Under the pieces are notes generated by a model, which saw only the letters and a list, made by a program, of their open reading frames with translations, searched no databases and had not been told where the DNA came from. The translations under genes were made by a program, and so were the position numbers. Shown piece after piece: positions 8,051-16,500 of a stretch of DNA of 34,610 bases. Source of the DNA: DASPKT01 sp035627915 (GTDB lineage: Bacteria; Pseudomonadota; Alphaproteobacteria; Azospirillales; Azospirillaceae); NCBI GenBank assembly GCA_035627915.1, contig DASPKT010000390.1:1-34610 (forward strand), in the 5' to 3' direction. Within the stretch, counting starts at the first letter, position 1. Each line of letters opens with the position of its first letter.

Positions 8051-9538
8051 TTAGGGTCCCTCGGCGTCCGGAGGCGCAACCCGGCCGTAGCTGTCCTCGA
8101 TCCTGACGATGTCGTCCTCGCCCAGGTAGCTGCCCGACTGCACCTCGATCAGGTGCAGCGGGACCTTGCCGGGGTTCTCCAGCCTGTGGACGGTGCCCAT
8201 CGGGATGTAGATGGACTGGTCCTCGAACAACAGGGTGCGTTCATCGCCGCGGGTGACCAGGGCGGTCCCCTCCACGACGATCCAGTGCTCCGCGCGATGG
8301 TGGTGCATCTGCAGGGACAGCCGCTGGCCGGGAGCGACGACGATCCGCTTGACCTGGTAGCGGTTCCCGCTGTCCACACCGCGGTACGCCCCCCAGGGCC
8401 GGTGCACCGTCCGGTGCAGCGCATGCTCCTGCCGGCCGGCGGCCTTCAGCCGCTTGACGACTTCCTGCACGTCGTCGGCGTTGTCGCGGCCGCTCACGAG
8501 GATCGTGTCGTCGGTCTCGACGACAATGACGTCGCTCACCCCGGCGACGGCGACGAGGTGATCTTCCGCCCTCACATAGACGTTGCGGGCCTTGTGTACG
8601 ACGGCGTCGCCCTGGAGCACGTTCCCGTCGTCGTCCTTCGATCCCAGGTCCCAGAGGGTTGACCAGGCGCCGACATCGCTCCATCCCATCTCGACGGGGA
8701 CGACGGCGGCCCGATCCGTCCTTTCCATCAAGGTGTGATCGATGGAACCCGCGGGCGATTCGCCGAAGGCGGCGCCCAGGCGGACGAAGGTCAGGTCACG
8801 TTCGGCCCTGGCCAGCGCCCGCCGGCACGCCTCCACCATGGCCGGGCAGAACCGCTCGAGTTCCGCCACGTAGGCGGCTGCCGGAACCAGGAACATCCCG
8901 CTGTTCCAGAGATAGGCCGCCTCCGACAGGTAGGCTTCCGCCATCGACCGCTCGGGCTTCTCCACGAACCGCTCGACGCCGAGGATGCCGGCATCGGCGG
9001 CCAGGGGAACGCCTGCCCGGATGTAGCCGTACCCGGTTTCCGCGGCATGCGGCCTGACGCCGAACATCACCACGCGCCCGGCCGCCGACGCCGGCGCCGC
9101 CAGCGCGACAGCGGCCGCCAGGGCTCCGGGGTCTTCGATCACGTGGTCGGAGGGAACCACCAGCATCAGTGGCGATCCCCCGCCGTCGAGCAGGCGCAGC
9201 GCGGCGACGCACGCGGCCGGCGCCGTGTTCCGGGCGGCGGGCTCCAGCAGGATGTCCATGGCGCCGCGGTCCACGAGCCTGAGCTGTTCCGCGACCAGGA
9301 ACCGGTGCTCCTCGCTGCAGACGACAACCGGCGGCGCGAATCCATCCCCCGCAAACCGGAGGACCGTCTCCTGGAAGAGGGAGCGGGAGCCGGCGAAGGC
9401 GTGGAACTGCTTCGGATAGAGGGTGCGGGACAGCGGCCAGAGCCGGGTCCCGGTCCCTCCGGAGAGGATGACCGGGACGATAAGGTCCCTCCCCGCCGCG
9501 CCGGCCGCCGGTCCCTTCTCCCCGCCTGCCTCATTCAT
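8051..9538 (-). CDS. manC: Mannose-1-phosphate guanylyltransferase / mannose-6-phosphate isomerase
   Basis: A 495-residue bifunctional type II enzyme. The N-terminal nucleotidyltransferase shows VILSGGTGTRLWPLSR with YPKQF (about residues 23-44), then FVEKP and WNSGMF. The C-terminal cupin isomerase shows RPWGAY, YQVKRIVVAPGQRLSLQMHHHRAEHWIVVEGTA and a closing LGEDDIVRIEDSYGR. It converts mannose-1-phosphate and GTP to GDP-mannose and can interconvert fructose-6-P and mannose-6-P. Start ATG 9538 overlaps the stop of the upstream GT41 gene by eight bases, indicating translational coupling. It is the only sugar nucleotidyltransferase in the window and is the likely feeder for the Gmd/ColD/Fcl-like enzymes at 21340-26690. 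Confidence 0.95.
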   Translation of the reverse strand: MNEAGGEKGPAAGAAGRDLIVPVILSGGTGTRLWPLSRTLYPKQFHAFAGSRSLFQETVLRFAGDGFAPPVVVCSEEHRFLVAEQLRLVDRGAMDILLEPAARNTAPAACVAALRLLDGGGSPLMLVVPSDHVIEDPGALAAAVALAAPASAAGRVVMFGVRPHAAETGYGYIRAGVPLAADAGILGVERFVEKPERSMAEAYLSEAAYLWNSGMFLVPAAAYVAELERFCPAMVEACRRALARAERDLTFVRLGAAFGESPAGSIDHTLMERTDRAAVVPVEMGWSDVGAWSTLWDLGSKDDDGNVLQGDAVVHKARNVYVRAEDHLVAVAGVSDVIVVETDDTILVSGRDNADDVQEVVKRLKAAGRQEHALHRTVHRPWGAYRGVDSGNRYQVKRIVVAPGQRLSLQMHHHRAEHWIVVEGTALVTRGDERTLLFEDQSIYIPMGTVHRLENPGKVPLHLIEVQSGSYLGEDDIVRIEDSYGRVAPPDAEGP

Positions 9539-11429
9539 TCCTGGATGCTCCCCGCATGGGTGCGCCGGGCGGGAGGATGCGGACCCGCTCCAGGGTCTTC
9601 TCGACCTGCCGCACGAATACCGCGCTGTTCCCGATGGTGCGCGCCCAGGCGTCGCCCGCGATGGCCCCCTTCACCCGCGCATGACGGGCGCGGTCGGTGC
9701 CGAGGGAAACCGCCGTCCCGACATAGTCCCCGAGGGCGTGGGCCACGCATTCGGAGAGGCCGATCGCGTGGAGCAGGCTCCCGGCCATGCGGGACGAGTA
9801 GGTGCGCCCGGACAAGGTGACGATGGGGAGGCCCATACGCAGCGCGTCGCTCGCGACGGTCCCGGCATTGTAGGGACAGGTGTCGAGGAACAGGTCCGCC
9901 AGGGCGAAGCGGGCCAGGTAGCGCTCCGGCGCGACGCGGCTGGCGAAGATCAACCGTTCCGGGGCGATGCCCGCGTCGGCGGCGCGCCGGAGGAGGTTCG
10001 CCTTGCCCGTCTCGTCGTCCTCGATCAGCCAGAGCACCGAGTCCGGCACGCGCCCGAGAATCTCGATCCAGGCGCCGAAGACCGCCTCGGTGATCTTGTA
10101 ATAGTGGGAGAAACAGCAGAACACGAACTTGTCCGCGGGCAGCCCCTCCTCCTCCCGCGACACGGCGGGCAGGTCGACGGGCGCGCTGTCGTTCGCCTGG
10201 TAGAGGCCCGGCAGGTACAGCGGCTGCGGCGCATACAGGTGCGCGGACCCGCGCGGGATGACATAGTCGTCGCACAGCAGGTAGTCGAGTTCCGGCAGCG
10301 GGACGGAGCCGATGAAGCCGAGATAGGTCATCTGCACCGGAGCCGGCTTCCACCGCAGCGTCTCCAGCCGGGCCCCCAGCGTCAGGCCGTTGAGGTCGAT
10401 CAGTATGTCGATCTCGTCCGCGCGGATGCGGTGGGCCAGGTCCGCGTCGCCAAGATGCTTCACCGGGACATGGTGGTCGAAGGCCTCGATCACCCGCCGG
10501 CGGATGTCGCTGCCATCCTCCCGGCTCGAGCAGTAGCCGAAGATTTCGAAGCGGCTCCGGTCATGGCGTTCCAGCAGGTCGACGATCAGGAAGCTGACCG
10601 CATGCCGGCAGAAGTCGGAGGACATGTAGCCGACCCGGATGCGGTCGTGCGCGTACCCCTCCGGAGGGGACAGGCGGGTCGGGGCCGCGGGGACGCGGCG
10701 CCGCAGCCACTCCTCCGCGATCTGCGCCTGGATGGCGGGATCGTCGCACAGGGCGAGCGATCCCAGGGGCCCCTGCCGGCGCATCAGTTCGTCGGCGGTC
10801 AGCCCCGGCACCGGCGGTCCGAAGATGGGCCACTGGCAGGTCCTCTGGCGGAGATGGCTCCAGTGGTGGATGACGTCCGGCTGGTCGGGCTGGAGCAGCA
10901 GGCTTGCGTAAAGCTCCCTCTCAGCCTCGGCGAACCGGCCCATGTTCTCCAGCAGCCGCCCACGATTGTTCAGCAGGGCGATCCGCGCTTCCACCGGCTG
11001 GAGCGCCTCCTGCCAAGCGCGCAGCGCCTCCTCGTTCCTGCCTTCGGCCTCCAGCGCGGTCCCCAGGTTGACGGCCGCCTGGTACAGCGCTGGCTTAAGC
11101 AGCAGCGCGTTCTGGTAGCTGCGGATGGCGTTGCCGTTGTCGCCCAGCTTCGCGAACTCGACCCCAAGGTTGAACCAAGCGGCGAACTGCTGGGGCGAAA
11201 GCGGGTTGGCGTCGATCCATGCCCGGTAGGCATTGATGGCGGCCGCCCGCCCGCCGACGGGCAGCAGCCGCTCGATCAGCCCCAGGAGCTCCTCCAGCCG
11301 CATCCGTGCCAGGAGGTCCCGCTCCCTTTCGTCCGCGGGGGCGGCGTCCCGATCCTCCCGGGACAGCCTCCCCAGAAGCCAAGTCGTGTCGTCGGACGGA
11401 TGGGCGATCGGGGGAGCGGTCTCGAGCAC
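9531..11429 (-). CDS. TPR-containing GT41 (O-GlcNAc transferase-like) glycosyltransferase, copy A
   Basis: About 632 residues: TPRs at roughly 45-215, then a GT41 catalytic region from RIRVGYMSSDFCRHAVSF to DALRMGLPIVTLSG. Conserved points against human OGT are His276 (SSDFCRHA, OGT His498) and Lys445 (SHYYKITEA, OGT Lys842). The HTT loop that contacts UDP in OGT is not conserved: the sequence reads YNAGTVASD, with Gly523 in the histidine position. The frame is open to 11654, but the upstream part overlaps the previous gene. GTG 11429 has GGAAG nine bases upstream and lies 17 bases after the preceding stop, so I prefer it; GTG 11465 is an alternative. It probably adds sugar to Ser or Thr of a cytoplasmic protein such as flagellin before export. 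Donor unknown. Confidence 0.87.
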   Translation of the reverse strand: MLETAPPIAHPSDDTTWLLGRLSREDRDAAPADERERDLLARMRLEELLGLIERLLPVGGRAAAINAYRAWIDANPLSPQQFAAWFNLGVEFAKLGDNGNAIRSYQNALLLKPALYQAAVNLGTALEAEGRNEEALRAWQEALQPVEARIALLNNRGRLLENMGRFAEAERELYASLLLQPDQPDVIHHWSHLRQRTCQWPIFGPPVPGLTADELMRRQGPLGSLALCDDPAIQAQIAEEWLRRRVPAAPTRLSPPEGYAHDRIRVGYMSSDFCRHAVSFLIVDLLERHDRSRFEIFGYCSSREDGSDIRRRVIEAFDHHVPVKHLGDADLAHRIRADEIDILIDLNGLTLGARLETLRWKPAPVQMTYLGFIGSVPLPELDYLLCDDYVIPRGSAHLYAPQPLYLPGLYQANDSAPVDLPAVSREEEGLPADKFVFCCFSHYYKITEAVFGAWIEILGRVPDSVLWLIEDDETGKANLLRRAADAGIAPERLIFASRVAPERYLARFALADLFLDTCPYNAGTVASDALRMGLPIVTLSGRTYSSRMAGSLLHAIGLSECVAHALGDYVGTAVSLGTDRARHARVKGAIAGDAWARTIGNSAVFVRQVEKTLERVRILPPGAPMRGASRNE

Positions 11430-11446
11430 GGTCGGCGGCTTCCGGT

Positions 11447-13417
11447 TCAGGACGGGTTTGTCCACAGGCGGCTGTCGGGGGGGATGGGGGAGAAGCGGTG
11501 CCGGGCGGCGAGTTGGCTGCGATAGAGGCCATGGTAATCGGGAACGAAGGTCAGCTCGACCGTGTCGTGGTCCAGGCCGCAGCCGATCTCGTTGTACAGA
11601 TCCAGGTTCCGGAGGTCGGGGACAGGCAGCTTGCCCGCGACGAAGTCCGCCCACATCCCGGCGTACAGGTCCTCCATGCTGCGGACCAGCAGCGCGGTGT
11701 CGAACAGGACCGACGTCTCCCGGTTCTCCAGGAGCCGCTGCCGGTACCCCGCGAGCCGGGCGCGGTCGCGGCCCAGCTCCACGGCCATCCGCACGTATTC
11801 CTCGGCCGAGCCGCAGATCAGCTCGGGCAAGCCCGCCGCCCGCACCAAGCTTCCGCAGACCCTCGACGCGAACGACCGCCCGGGCAGCGTCAGGACCGGC
11901 ACCCCCATCCAGAGCGCGTCGGACGAGGTCGTGTGCGCGCCGTAGGGCAGGCTGTCCAGGAAGAGGTCGGCCAGGGGATACCGGGCGACGTGGTCGCGGT
12001 TCGGGCAGAACGGCGCGAAGACGAGCCTGTCCGGAGCGACGCCGGCCTGCTCAGCGAGGCTCCGGAGGCGGACGTCCACCTCCTCGCTCCCCTTCAACAG
12101 CCACAGGACGCTGTCCGGCACCTGCCGCAGGATCTCCATCCAGCGGCCGAAGGTCGCTGGGGTGATCTTCTGGGTGCCGTTGAAGCTGCAGTAGACCATC
12201 GCGCCTTCGGGGAGCCCGACGTCCGCCCGGCTCTTGGACGGGGCGACCACCCGGTGCCGATCGTTGGGCTGGTAGCAGGGCAGCCGGCGCACGGCCTCGG
12301 AATAATAAATCTCGCTCCCCTCCGGGATGATGAAGTCGTCGGCCACGATGTAGTGGTGGTAGGGGCTGCCCATCGTGCCGGGATAGCCCAGCCAGTTCAC
12401 GATGATCGGGGCCGGCCGCCGCGACAGCATCTTGGTCCGGGCATCCTTGGTGTTGCCGTTCACATCCACCAGGATGTCGATGCCATCCTCGAATATCAGG
12501 CGGTCCAGGGCCTCGTCGTCGAGGTCCCTGACGTCCTTCCAATGCTCGAAGGTGTCCTTGATGCGGAGCTTGACCGGGTCGTCCGCCTTGATGCCGCAAT
12601 AATATCCGAAGACCTCGACTCTGCTCCGGTCGTGCAGGCGGAACATGTCGGCGGCGAGGAAGCCGATCGCGTGCTCCCGGAGGTCGGAGGAGAGATAGCC
12701 GATGCGGAGCCGCCGCCGGTCGTCGCGCCGGCGCGCCTCGAAGTCGGCCGTCGTCCGGAACCGCTCCGGCCGCCCGACGTCCTCCCGGCTGTACAGGTAG
12801 GCGTTCGCCAGATGCAGCATGGGGTCGTCGGTGTAGGCCGCGAGGCTCAGCGGCGCCATGCGCGCGAGCAGGTCCCGCCGGTTCAGGTCGCCGACCGGTT
12901 CCAGCACCGGCCACTTGCCCTGGCGCTGCCGCAGGCTGATCCAATGCTGGACGACGTCCCGGAGCGTCGGCCGCAGCTCGATGATCTGTCTGAGGACGTC
13001 CTCGGCCTGGTTGAGCCGCGCAAGGGTCTCCAGCACGCGGCCGGCCTGCTTCATGGCCGTGACCTTGAGGCCGGTCGCGTCGCCGGTCAGCGCAGCCAGC
13101 GCGTTCATGACGTGCGACCACTGCGCGAGCGCATGGTCTGACGCGCCGACGCGCTCATAGATCGTGCCGAGGTTGACGTAGGGAGGCAGGAATCCGGGAT
13201 TGACCCGGATGGCCTCGCCGTAGGCGTGCGCCGCCCCGGCAAGATCGTTCATCCCGCCCAGGAGCACACCCCGGTTGAACTGGATGGCATGCCACAGCGG
13301 GTGCCCGGGAGTCCGCTCAAGCCAGTCACCGTAGAGGGCCGCCGCCTCGTCCGTCCTGCCCGACGCCGCCATCCGGCTCGCCTCGGCGATCAAGATACCA
13401 ACGTTTTCCACTTCCAA
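11447..13417 (-). CDS. TPR-containing GT41 (O-GlcNAc transferase-like) glycosyltransferase, copy B
   Basis: About 656 residues: N-terminal TPR-like helices (roughly 15-180), then the GT41 domain from RLRIGYLSSDLREHAIGF onward. His249 (OGT His498), Lys417 (FNGTQKITP, OGT Lys842) and His495 in YGAHTTSSDALWMG (the UDP-contacting HTT loop) are all present, so this copy keeps the canonical catalytic set that copy A has partly lost. WLGYPGTMG and VPDSVLWLL are also OGT-like. The frame opens at TTG 13486, but TTG 13417 has GGGAG six bases upstream and is a better start; no ATG is available nearby. First gene of the minus-strand unit GT41-B, GT41-A, manC. Confidence 0.88.
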   Translation of the reverse strand: MEVENVGILIAEASRMAASGRTDEAAALYGDWLERTPGHPLWHAIQFNRGVLLGGMNDLAGAAHAYGEAIRVNPGFLPPYVNLGTIYERVGASDHALAQWSHVMNALAALTGDATGLKVTAMKQAGRVLETLARLNQAEDVLRQIIELRPTLRDVVQHWISLRQRQGKWPVLEPVGDLNRRDLLARMAPLSLAAYTDDPMLHLANAYLYSREDVGRPERFRTTADFEARRRDDRRRLRIGYLSSDLREHAIGFLAADMFRLHDRSRVEVFGYYCGIKADDPVKLRIKDTFEHWKDVRDLDDEALDRLIFEDGIDILVDVNGNTKDARTKMLSRRPAPIIVNWLGYPGTMGSPYHHYIVADDFIIPEGSEIYYSEAVRRLPCYQPNDRHRVVAPSKSRADVGLPEGAMVYCSFNGTQKITPATFGRWMEILRQVPDSVLWLLKGSEEVDVRLRSLAEQAGVAPDRLVFAPFCPNRDHVARYPLADLFLDSLPYGAHTTSSDALWMGVPVLTLPGRSFASRVCGSLVRAAGLPELICGSAEEYVRMAVELGRDRARLAGYRQRLLENRETSVLFDTALLVRSMEDLYAGMWADFVAGKLPVPDLRNLDLYNEIGCGLDHDTVELTFVPDYHGLYRSQLAARHRFSPIPPDSRLWTNPS

Positions 13418-13688
13418 GGCGCGCTCCCGAGACGGCTCAATCCCGCCTGCCCCCGGGGGCGGAGGCGAGGCTGCCGGCGATGCCAACCCGGAAGTTTTAC
13501 ACCAACTAGGCCGGCGAGCACCATTCCGGAGCGCGACCTGGGGGAAAGGCCGGGGACGATACGGGTGCGGAACGAACGCGGGACCGGTTCGGGTCGGGGC
13601 GGCAATCCGCTTGCCAGGGCTCCTGACAGCCGGTACCAGTCTTCACTGGGCCGGGCAGGCAGACTTCGCCCCGGAGGGAGCCGCATCG
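13418..13688. promoter_or_regulatory. Divergent promoter region between the GT41 unit and a FkbM gene
   Basis: A 271-base gap between divergently transcribed genes, so it should carry promoters for both the GT41-GT41-manC unit (minus) and the FkbM gene (plus). A short AT-richer stretch lies near 13492-13510. I see no clear consensus boxes, operator or hairpin. Confidence 0.4.
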
Positions 13689-14567
13689 ATGAGCCAGCAG
13701 ACCCCGTTGCCGTTCAACGCCCTGACGGGGACGGACGTGCGCGTCCGGATCGTGGATGTCGGCGCCAGCCCCGAGGGCAACGAACCGCAATACCTCCAGA
13801 TGCTGCGCAGCGGCAATGCCGACATCCTGGGATTCGAGCCGGACCCCGAGGCGCTGGCCGCGCTTGAGTCCAGGAAAGGACCGTACGAAACCTACCTTCC
13901 CCATGCCGTGGGCGACGGCCGCCGGCATACGCTGCATCTCTGCGCGATGCCGGAAATGTCCTCGCTGCTGCGCCCCAATCCCCCGTTCCTGAACCTGTTC
14001 CACGGCTTCCCCCAGTGGGGCGAGGTGGTCGGGACCCGGGAGGTGGACACGGTCCGCCTCGACGACATCCCGGCGGCGGCGGGGGCGGACATGCTGAAGC
14101 TGGACATCCAGGGTGCCGAACTGATGGCGCTGCGGAACGCGGTCGGATGCCTGCGCGACGCCGTCATCGTCCAGGCCGAGGTCGAGTTCCTGCCGCTCTA
14201 CGTCGACCAGCCGCTGTTCAGCGACGTGGAGCTTTTCCTGCGGGAGCAGGGTTTCGTCTTCCACCGCTTCTTCCCCCAGGTGAGCCGGACCTTCCAACCC
14301 GTCATCGTCAACAACAACGTCTACAGCGGCCTGGGGCAGCTGGTCTGGGCGGATGCCGTATTCGTCAAGGACTTCACGCGGCTCGACCGGCTCTCCGACC
14401 GGCAGCTGCTGGCGCTGAGTTCGATTCTGCACGACTGCTACCGGTCGCTCGACCTCGTCTACCTCCTGCTGCGGGAGCTGGACCGGCGGCAGGGGAGGAC
14501 CGCCGCCGACGCGTACCTTGCGGCGGTGCAGTCGGCCCCCCTGCCGCAGTTCAACACCAGGCAGTAG
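13689..14567 (+). CDS. FkbM family methyltransferase
   Basis: A 292-residue product from ATG 13689, with a strong GGAGGGAG site about eight bases upstream. Motif I reads VRIVDVGASPEGNEPQYLQML, the acidic loop is ILGFEPDPEAL, and the later signatures are TVRLDDIP, MLKLDIQGAELMAL and IVQAEVEFLPLY. These are typical of FkbM enzymes that O-methylate sugar hydroxyls. The tail from about residue 235 adds a helical extension. It resembles the FkbM gene at 27856-28920 in the arrangement of LKLDIQGAE / IKLDTQGSE and VEFLPLYVDQPLFSD / VEFAEIYKDQKLFSD, so the two are paralogues. It converges with the gene at 14590 and is a single-gene plus-strand unit. Confidence 0.9.
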   Translation: MSQQTPLPFNALTGTDVRVRIVDVGASPEGNEPQYLQMLRSGNADILGFEPDPEALAALESRKGPYETYLPHAVGDGRRHTLHLCAMPEMSSLLRPNPPFLNLFHGFPQWGEVVGTREVDTVRLDDIPAAAGADMLKLDIQGAELMALRNAVGCLRDAVIVQAEVEFLPLYVDQPLFSDVELFLREQGFVFHRFFPQVSRTFQPVIVNNNVYSGLGQLVWADAVFVKDFTRLDRLSDRQLLALSSILHDCYRSLDLVYLLLRELDRRQGRTAADAYLAAVQSAPLPQFNTRQ

Positions 14568-14589
14568 GCGGCGCGGGAGGGGCGGTCGG

Positions 14590-16158
14590 CTACCGTCCCA
14601 TCCGGTACAGGAACTCGTCGAGGTATCCGACGACCTTCTCGCCGCTGTAGCGGTCGCGGGCGAACGCGGCGCCGCGCCGGCGGACCGCCTCCGCCTCCTC
14701 CCGATTCCCCGCGATGAAGTCGGCGACGGCCCTCAGGTCCGCGAAGGTCTTGAACTCGATGTAGTGCTCGCCGGCGATGAAGTAATAGTCCACGTCCGGA
14801 GCCGCCTCCTGGATCAGGAGCGCGCCGTTCATCGTCGCCTCGAACGCCCGGCCGGTGATCGGCAGCGAATGGTCCGGACGCATCGCCAGGTTCAGGACGC
14901 AGCCGCTGTCGACCAAGCGGTTGCAGTACGCGCGGAAGCTGTCGACGACGTCGAGATCGTCGGACATGTGGGTGGACACGACCTTGTCCATGGCGAGCCC
15001 GTACCAGTTCGCCGCGGCGAGCCAGAATGCCCGGTGGTAGCTGGCCTCGGAGATCCCGCCGGGAAAGACCATCCGCGCCGGGAGCGGCGGGACGGGGCGG
15101 TCGGGGTCGGCATAGGGACCGCGCGGCAGGGGCGGCGTGAACAGCTTGCCCCGGAACGCCTCGTGCCCGAAGACCGGAAGCGACGGCGAGTAGGCCCAGA
15201 CGACGTCCACCGTCTCCGCCGCATGGATCAGGATTTCCTCGGGGATCACCCAGGAATCCAGATAGGCGCCGACCACCGTCAGGCTGGGCAGCCGCTGCCG
15301 GAGGAGCGAGAGGAAGTGCGACCTCAGCGGATGGCTGAGCGGGTCCTTCACGCCGATGTCGTCGAAGACGAGCATGTCCGCGCGCATCGCCTCGCAGAAG
15401 TCGACGATTCGCAGGAATTCGTCCAGGTACGCCTGCGCCGACGGAGCGAACTCCATGCCGTGGAAGTCGGCTTGCCAGCCGTACCGGCGCATCGTATCGC
15501 AGATCAGCGGGCCGGTGTCGTTCAGCCGCGATGCCGGCGCCGTCGGTATGTAGAGCCGCGGCATCGCCACCGCCACGCGCCGCGTCGACCGGCGCGTGCC
15601 GGCCGGCGGTCCTTCGTACGGGAGCAGGCGCTGGCGGGCGATGCCGCGCGCCCGCATCGCCGCGATGTCGACCGCGACGGGCGGCTGGTCAAAGTCGAAG
15701 GTGGTCCGCATGAGGGGGTCGGCCGCCTTGAACAGGTCCAGCAGCCGCAGGAGTATCTCTTCGCGCTTGTGGACAAGACACAGGAGCACCGGATGCCGGA
15801 CCGCCGGCAGGAAAAAGGACCGGAAGATGGAGTCGCGCGTGTCGGCCGACAGGCCGTCGATGATGAAGGAGACGATGACGAGGCCGTCCCGCGCCATCTG
15901 CAGGTCGCCCGTCAGGAGCCCCTTCAGCGCCTGCGCAAAGCCGACGATGAAGTTGGCCCCGCCCAGCCCGCGCTCTGCCAGGTATTCGTAGACGGAGAAG
16001 GCCGCCGTCAGCTTCTCGTTGACTAACAGGAGTTGAAGCACGTTGATGATGGCGATCTCATCCAGGCCGCGCGTGGCGAAGGCGTCGGCGATGGCTTGGC
16101 GATTGCCCTCGGCATCCCACTGCTCGATGCGAGCCAGGAGATCCTCAAGGTCTGACAT
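14590..16158 (-). CDS. CgeB-like glycosyltransferase (GT1-type C-terminus), copy A
   Basis: A 522-residue product from ATG 16158, with GGGGAG six bases upstream. Residues 1-180 form an all-helical domain without motifs I recognise (LQLLLVNEKLTAAFSVYEYL). Residues 195-510 look like a GT-B enzyme of the CgeB / Glyco_trans_1_2 type: VAVAMPRLYIPTAPASRLNDTGPL, MLVFDDIG, MVFPGGISEASYHRAFWLAA, and the C-terminal nucleotide-sugar region beginning GRAFEATMNGALLIQE and ending near RDRYSGEKVVGYL. It is collinear with the gene at 19501-21063 along its whole length, so the two are duplicates. Probable role: sugar transfer in the local glycan pathway. Donor and acceptor unknown. Confidence 0.82.
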   Translation of the reverse strand: MSDLEDLLARIEQWDAEGNRQAIADAFATRGLDEIAIINVLQLLLVNEKLTAAFSVYEYLAERGLGGANFIVGFAQALKGLLTGDLQMARDGLVIVSFIIDGLSADTRDSIFRSFFLPAVRHPVLLCLVHKREEILLRLLDLFKAADPLMRTTFDFDQPPVAVDIAAMRARGIARQRLLPYEGPPAGTRRSTRRVAVAMPRLYIPTAPASRLNDTGPLICDTMRRYGWQADFHGMEFAPSAQAYLDEFLRIVDFCEAMRADMLVFDDIGVKDPLSHPLRSHFLSLLRQRLPSLTVVGAYLDSWVIPEEILIHAAETVDVVWAYSPSLPVFGHEAFRGKLFTPPLPRGPYADPDRPVPPLPARMVFPGGISEASYHRAFWLAAANWYGLAMDKVVSTHMSDDLDVVDSFRAYCNRLVDSGCVLNLAMRPDHSLPITGRAFEATMNGALLIQEAAPDVDYYFIAGEHYIEFKTFADLRAVADFIAGNREEAEAVRRRGAAFARDRYSGEKVVGYLDEFLYRMGR

Positions 16159-16500
16159 TGACGCTCCCCATGCCGGCGGACGGGGCCGCCGCCGTTCCGT
16201 GTTCCGATTACCCGTTTCCCGACGGCCCGCACCTGCGTTGCAGCCTAGTGGTGCGGGACTGCCTTGTCACGCCGGAACCGGAACGGGTGCGCGCCCGGGT
16301 CGTGTAGAAATTGCCGCGCCCGGCGCCCGCGGACTGGACGCCGCCGACACCCGCCCCCTCCTTTGGATTCGTCAAAATTAAGCGTTCCGGGGTAATCTGT
16401 CCGTTGGCATGCCCGATGCATCCGGCATGGGCGGCGCAGACGCCGCGGCTTCCCCGAAAAGGCGCCGCCCAGAAGGTACTTCAGGCCTGGAGTGTGGACG
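16159..16500. promoter_or_regulatory. 342-base divergent intergenic region upstream of the radical SAM gene
   Basis: This gap separates the minus-strand CgeB-like gene from the plus-strand radical SAM gene and should hold promoters for both. An AT-richer stretch at about 16360-16400 (ggattcgtcaaaattaagcg) stands out against GC-rich surroundings and is the likeliest promoter site. I cannot place convincing -35/-10 boxes. No gene, RNA or strong hairpin is visible. Confidence 0.4.

Noticed and set aside
11306..13141. A 611-codon plus-strand frame opposite the GT41 genes
   Set aside because: The minus strand carries conserved OGT motifs; the plus-strand translation is low-complexity with no recognisable motif.
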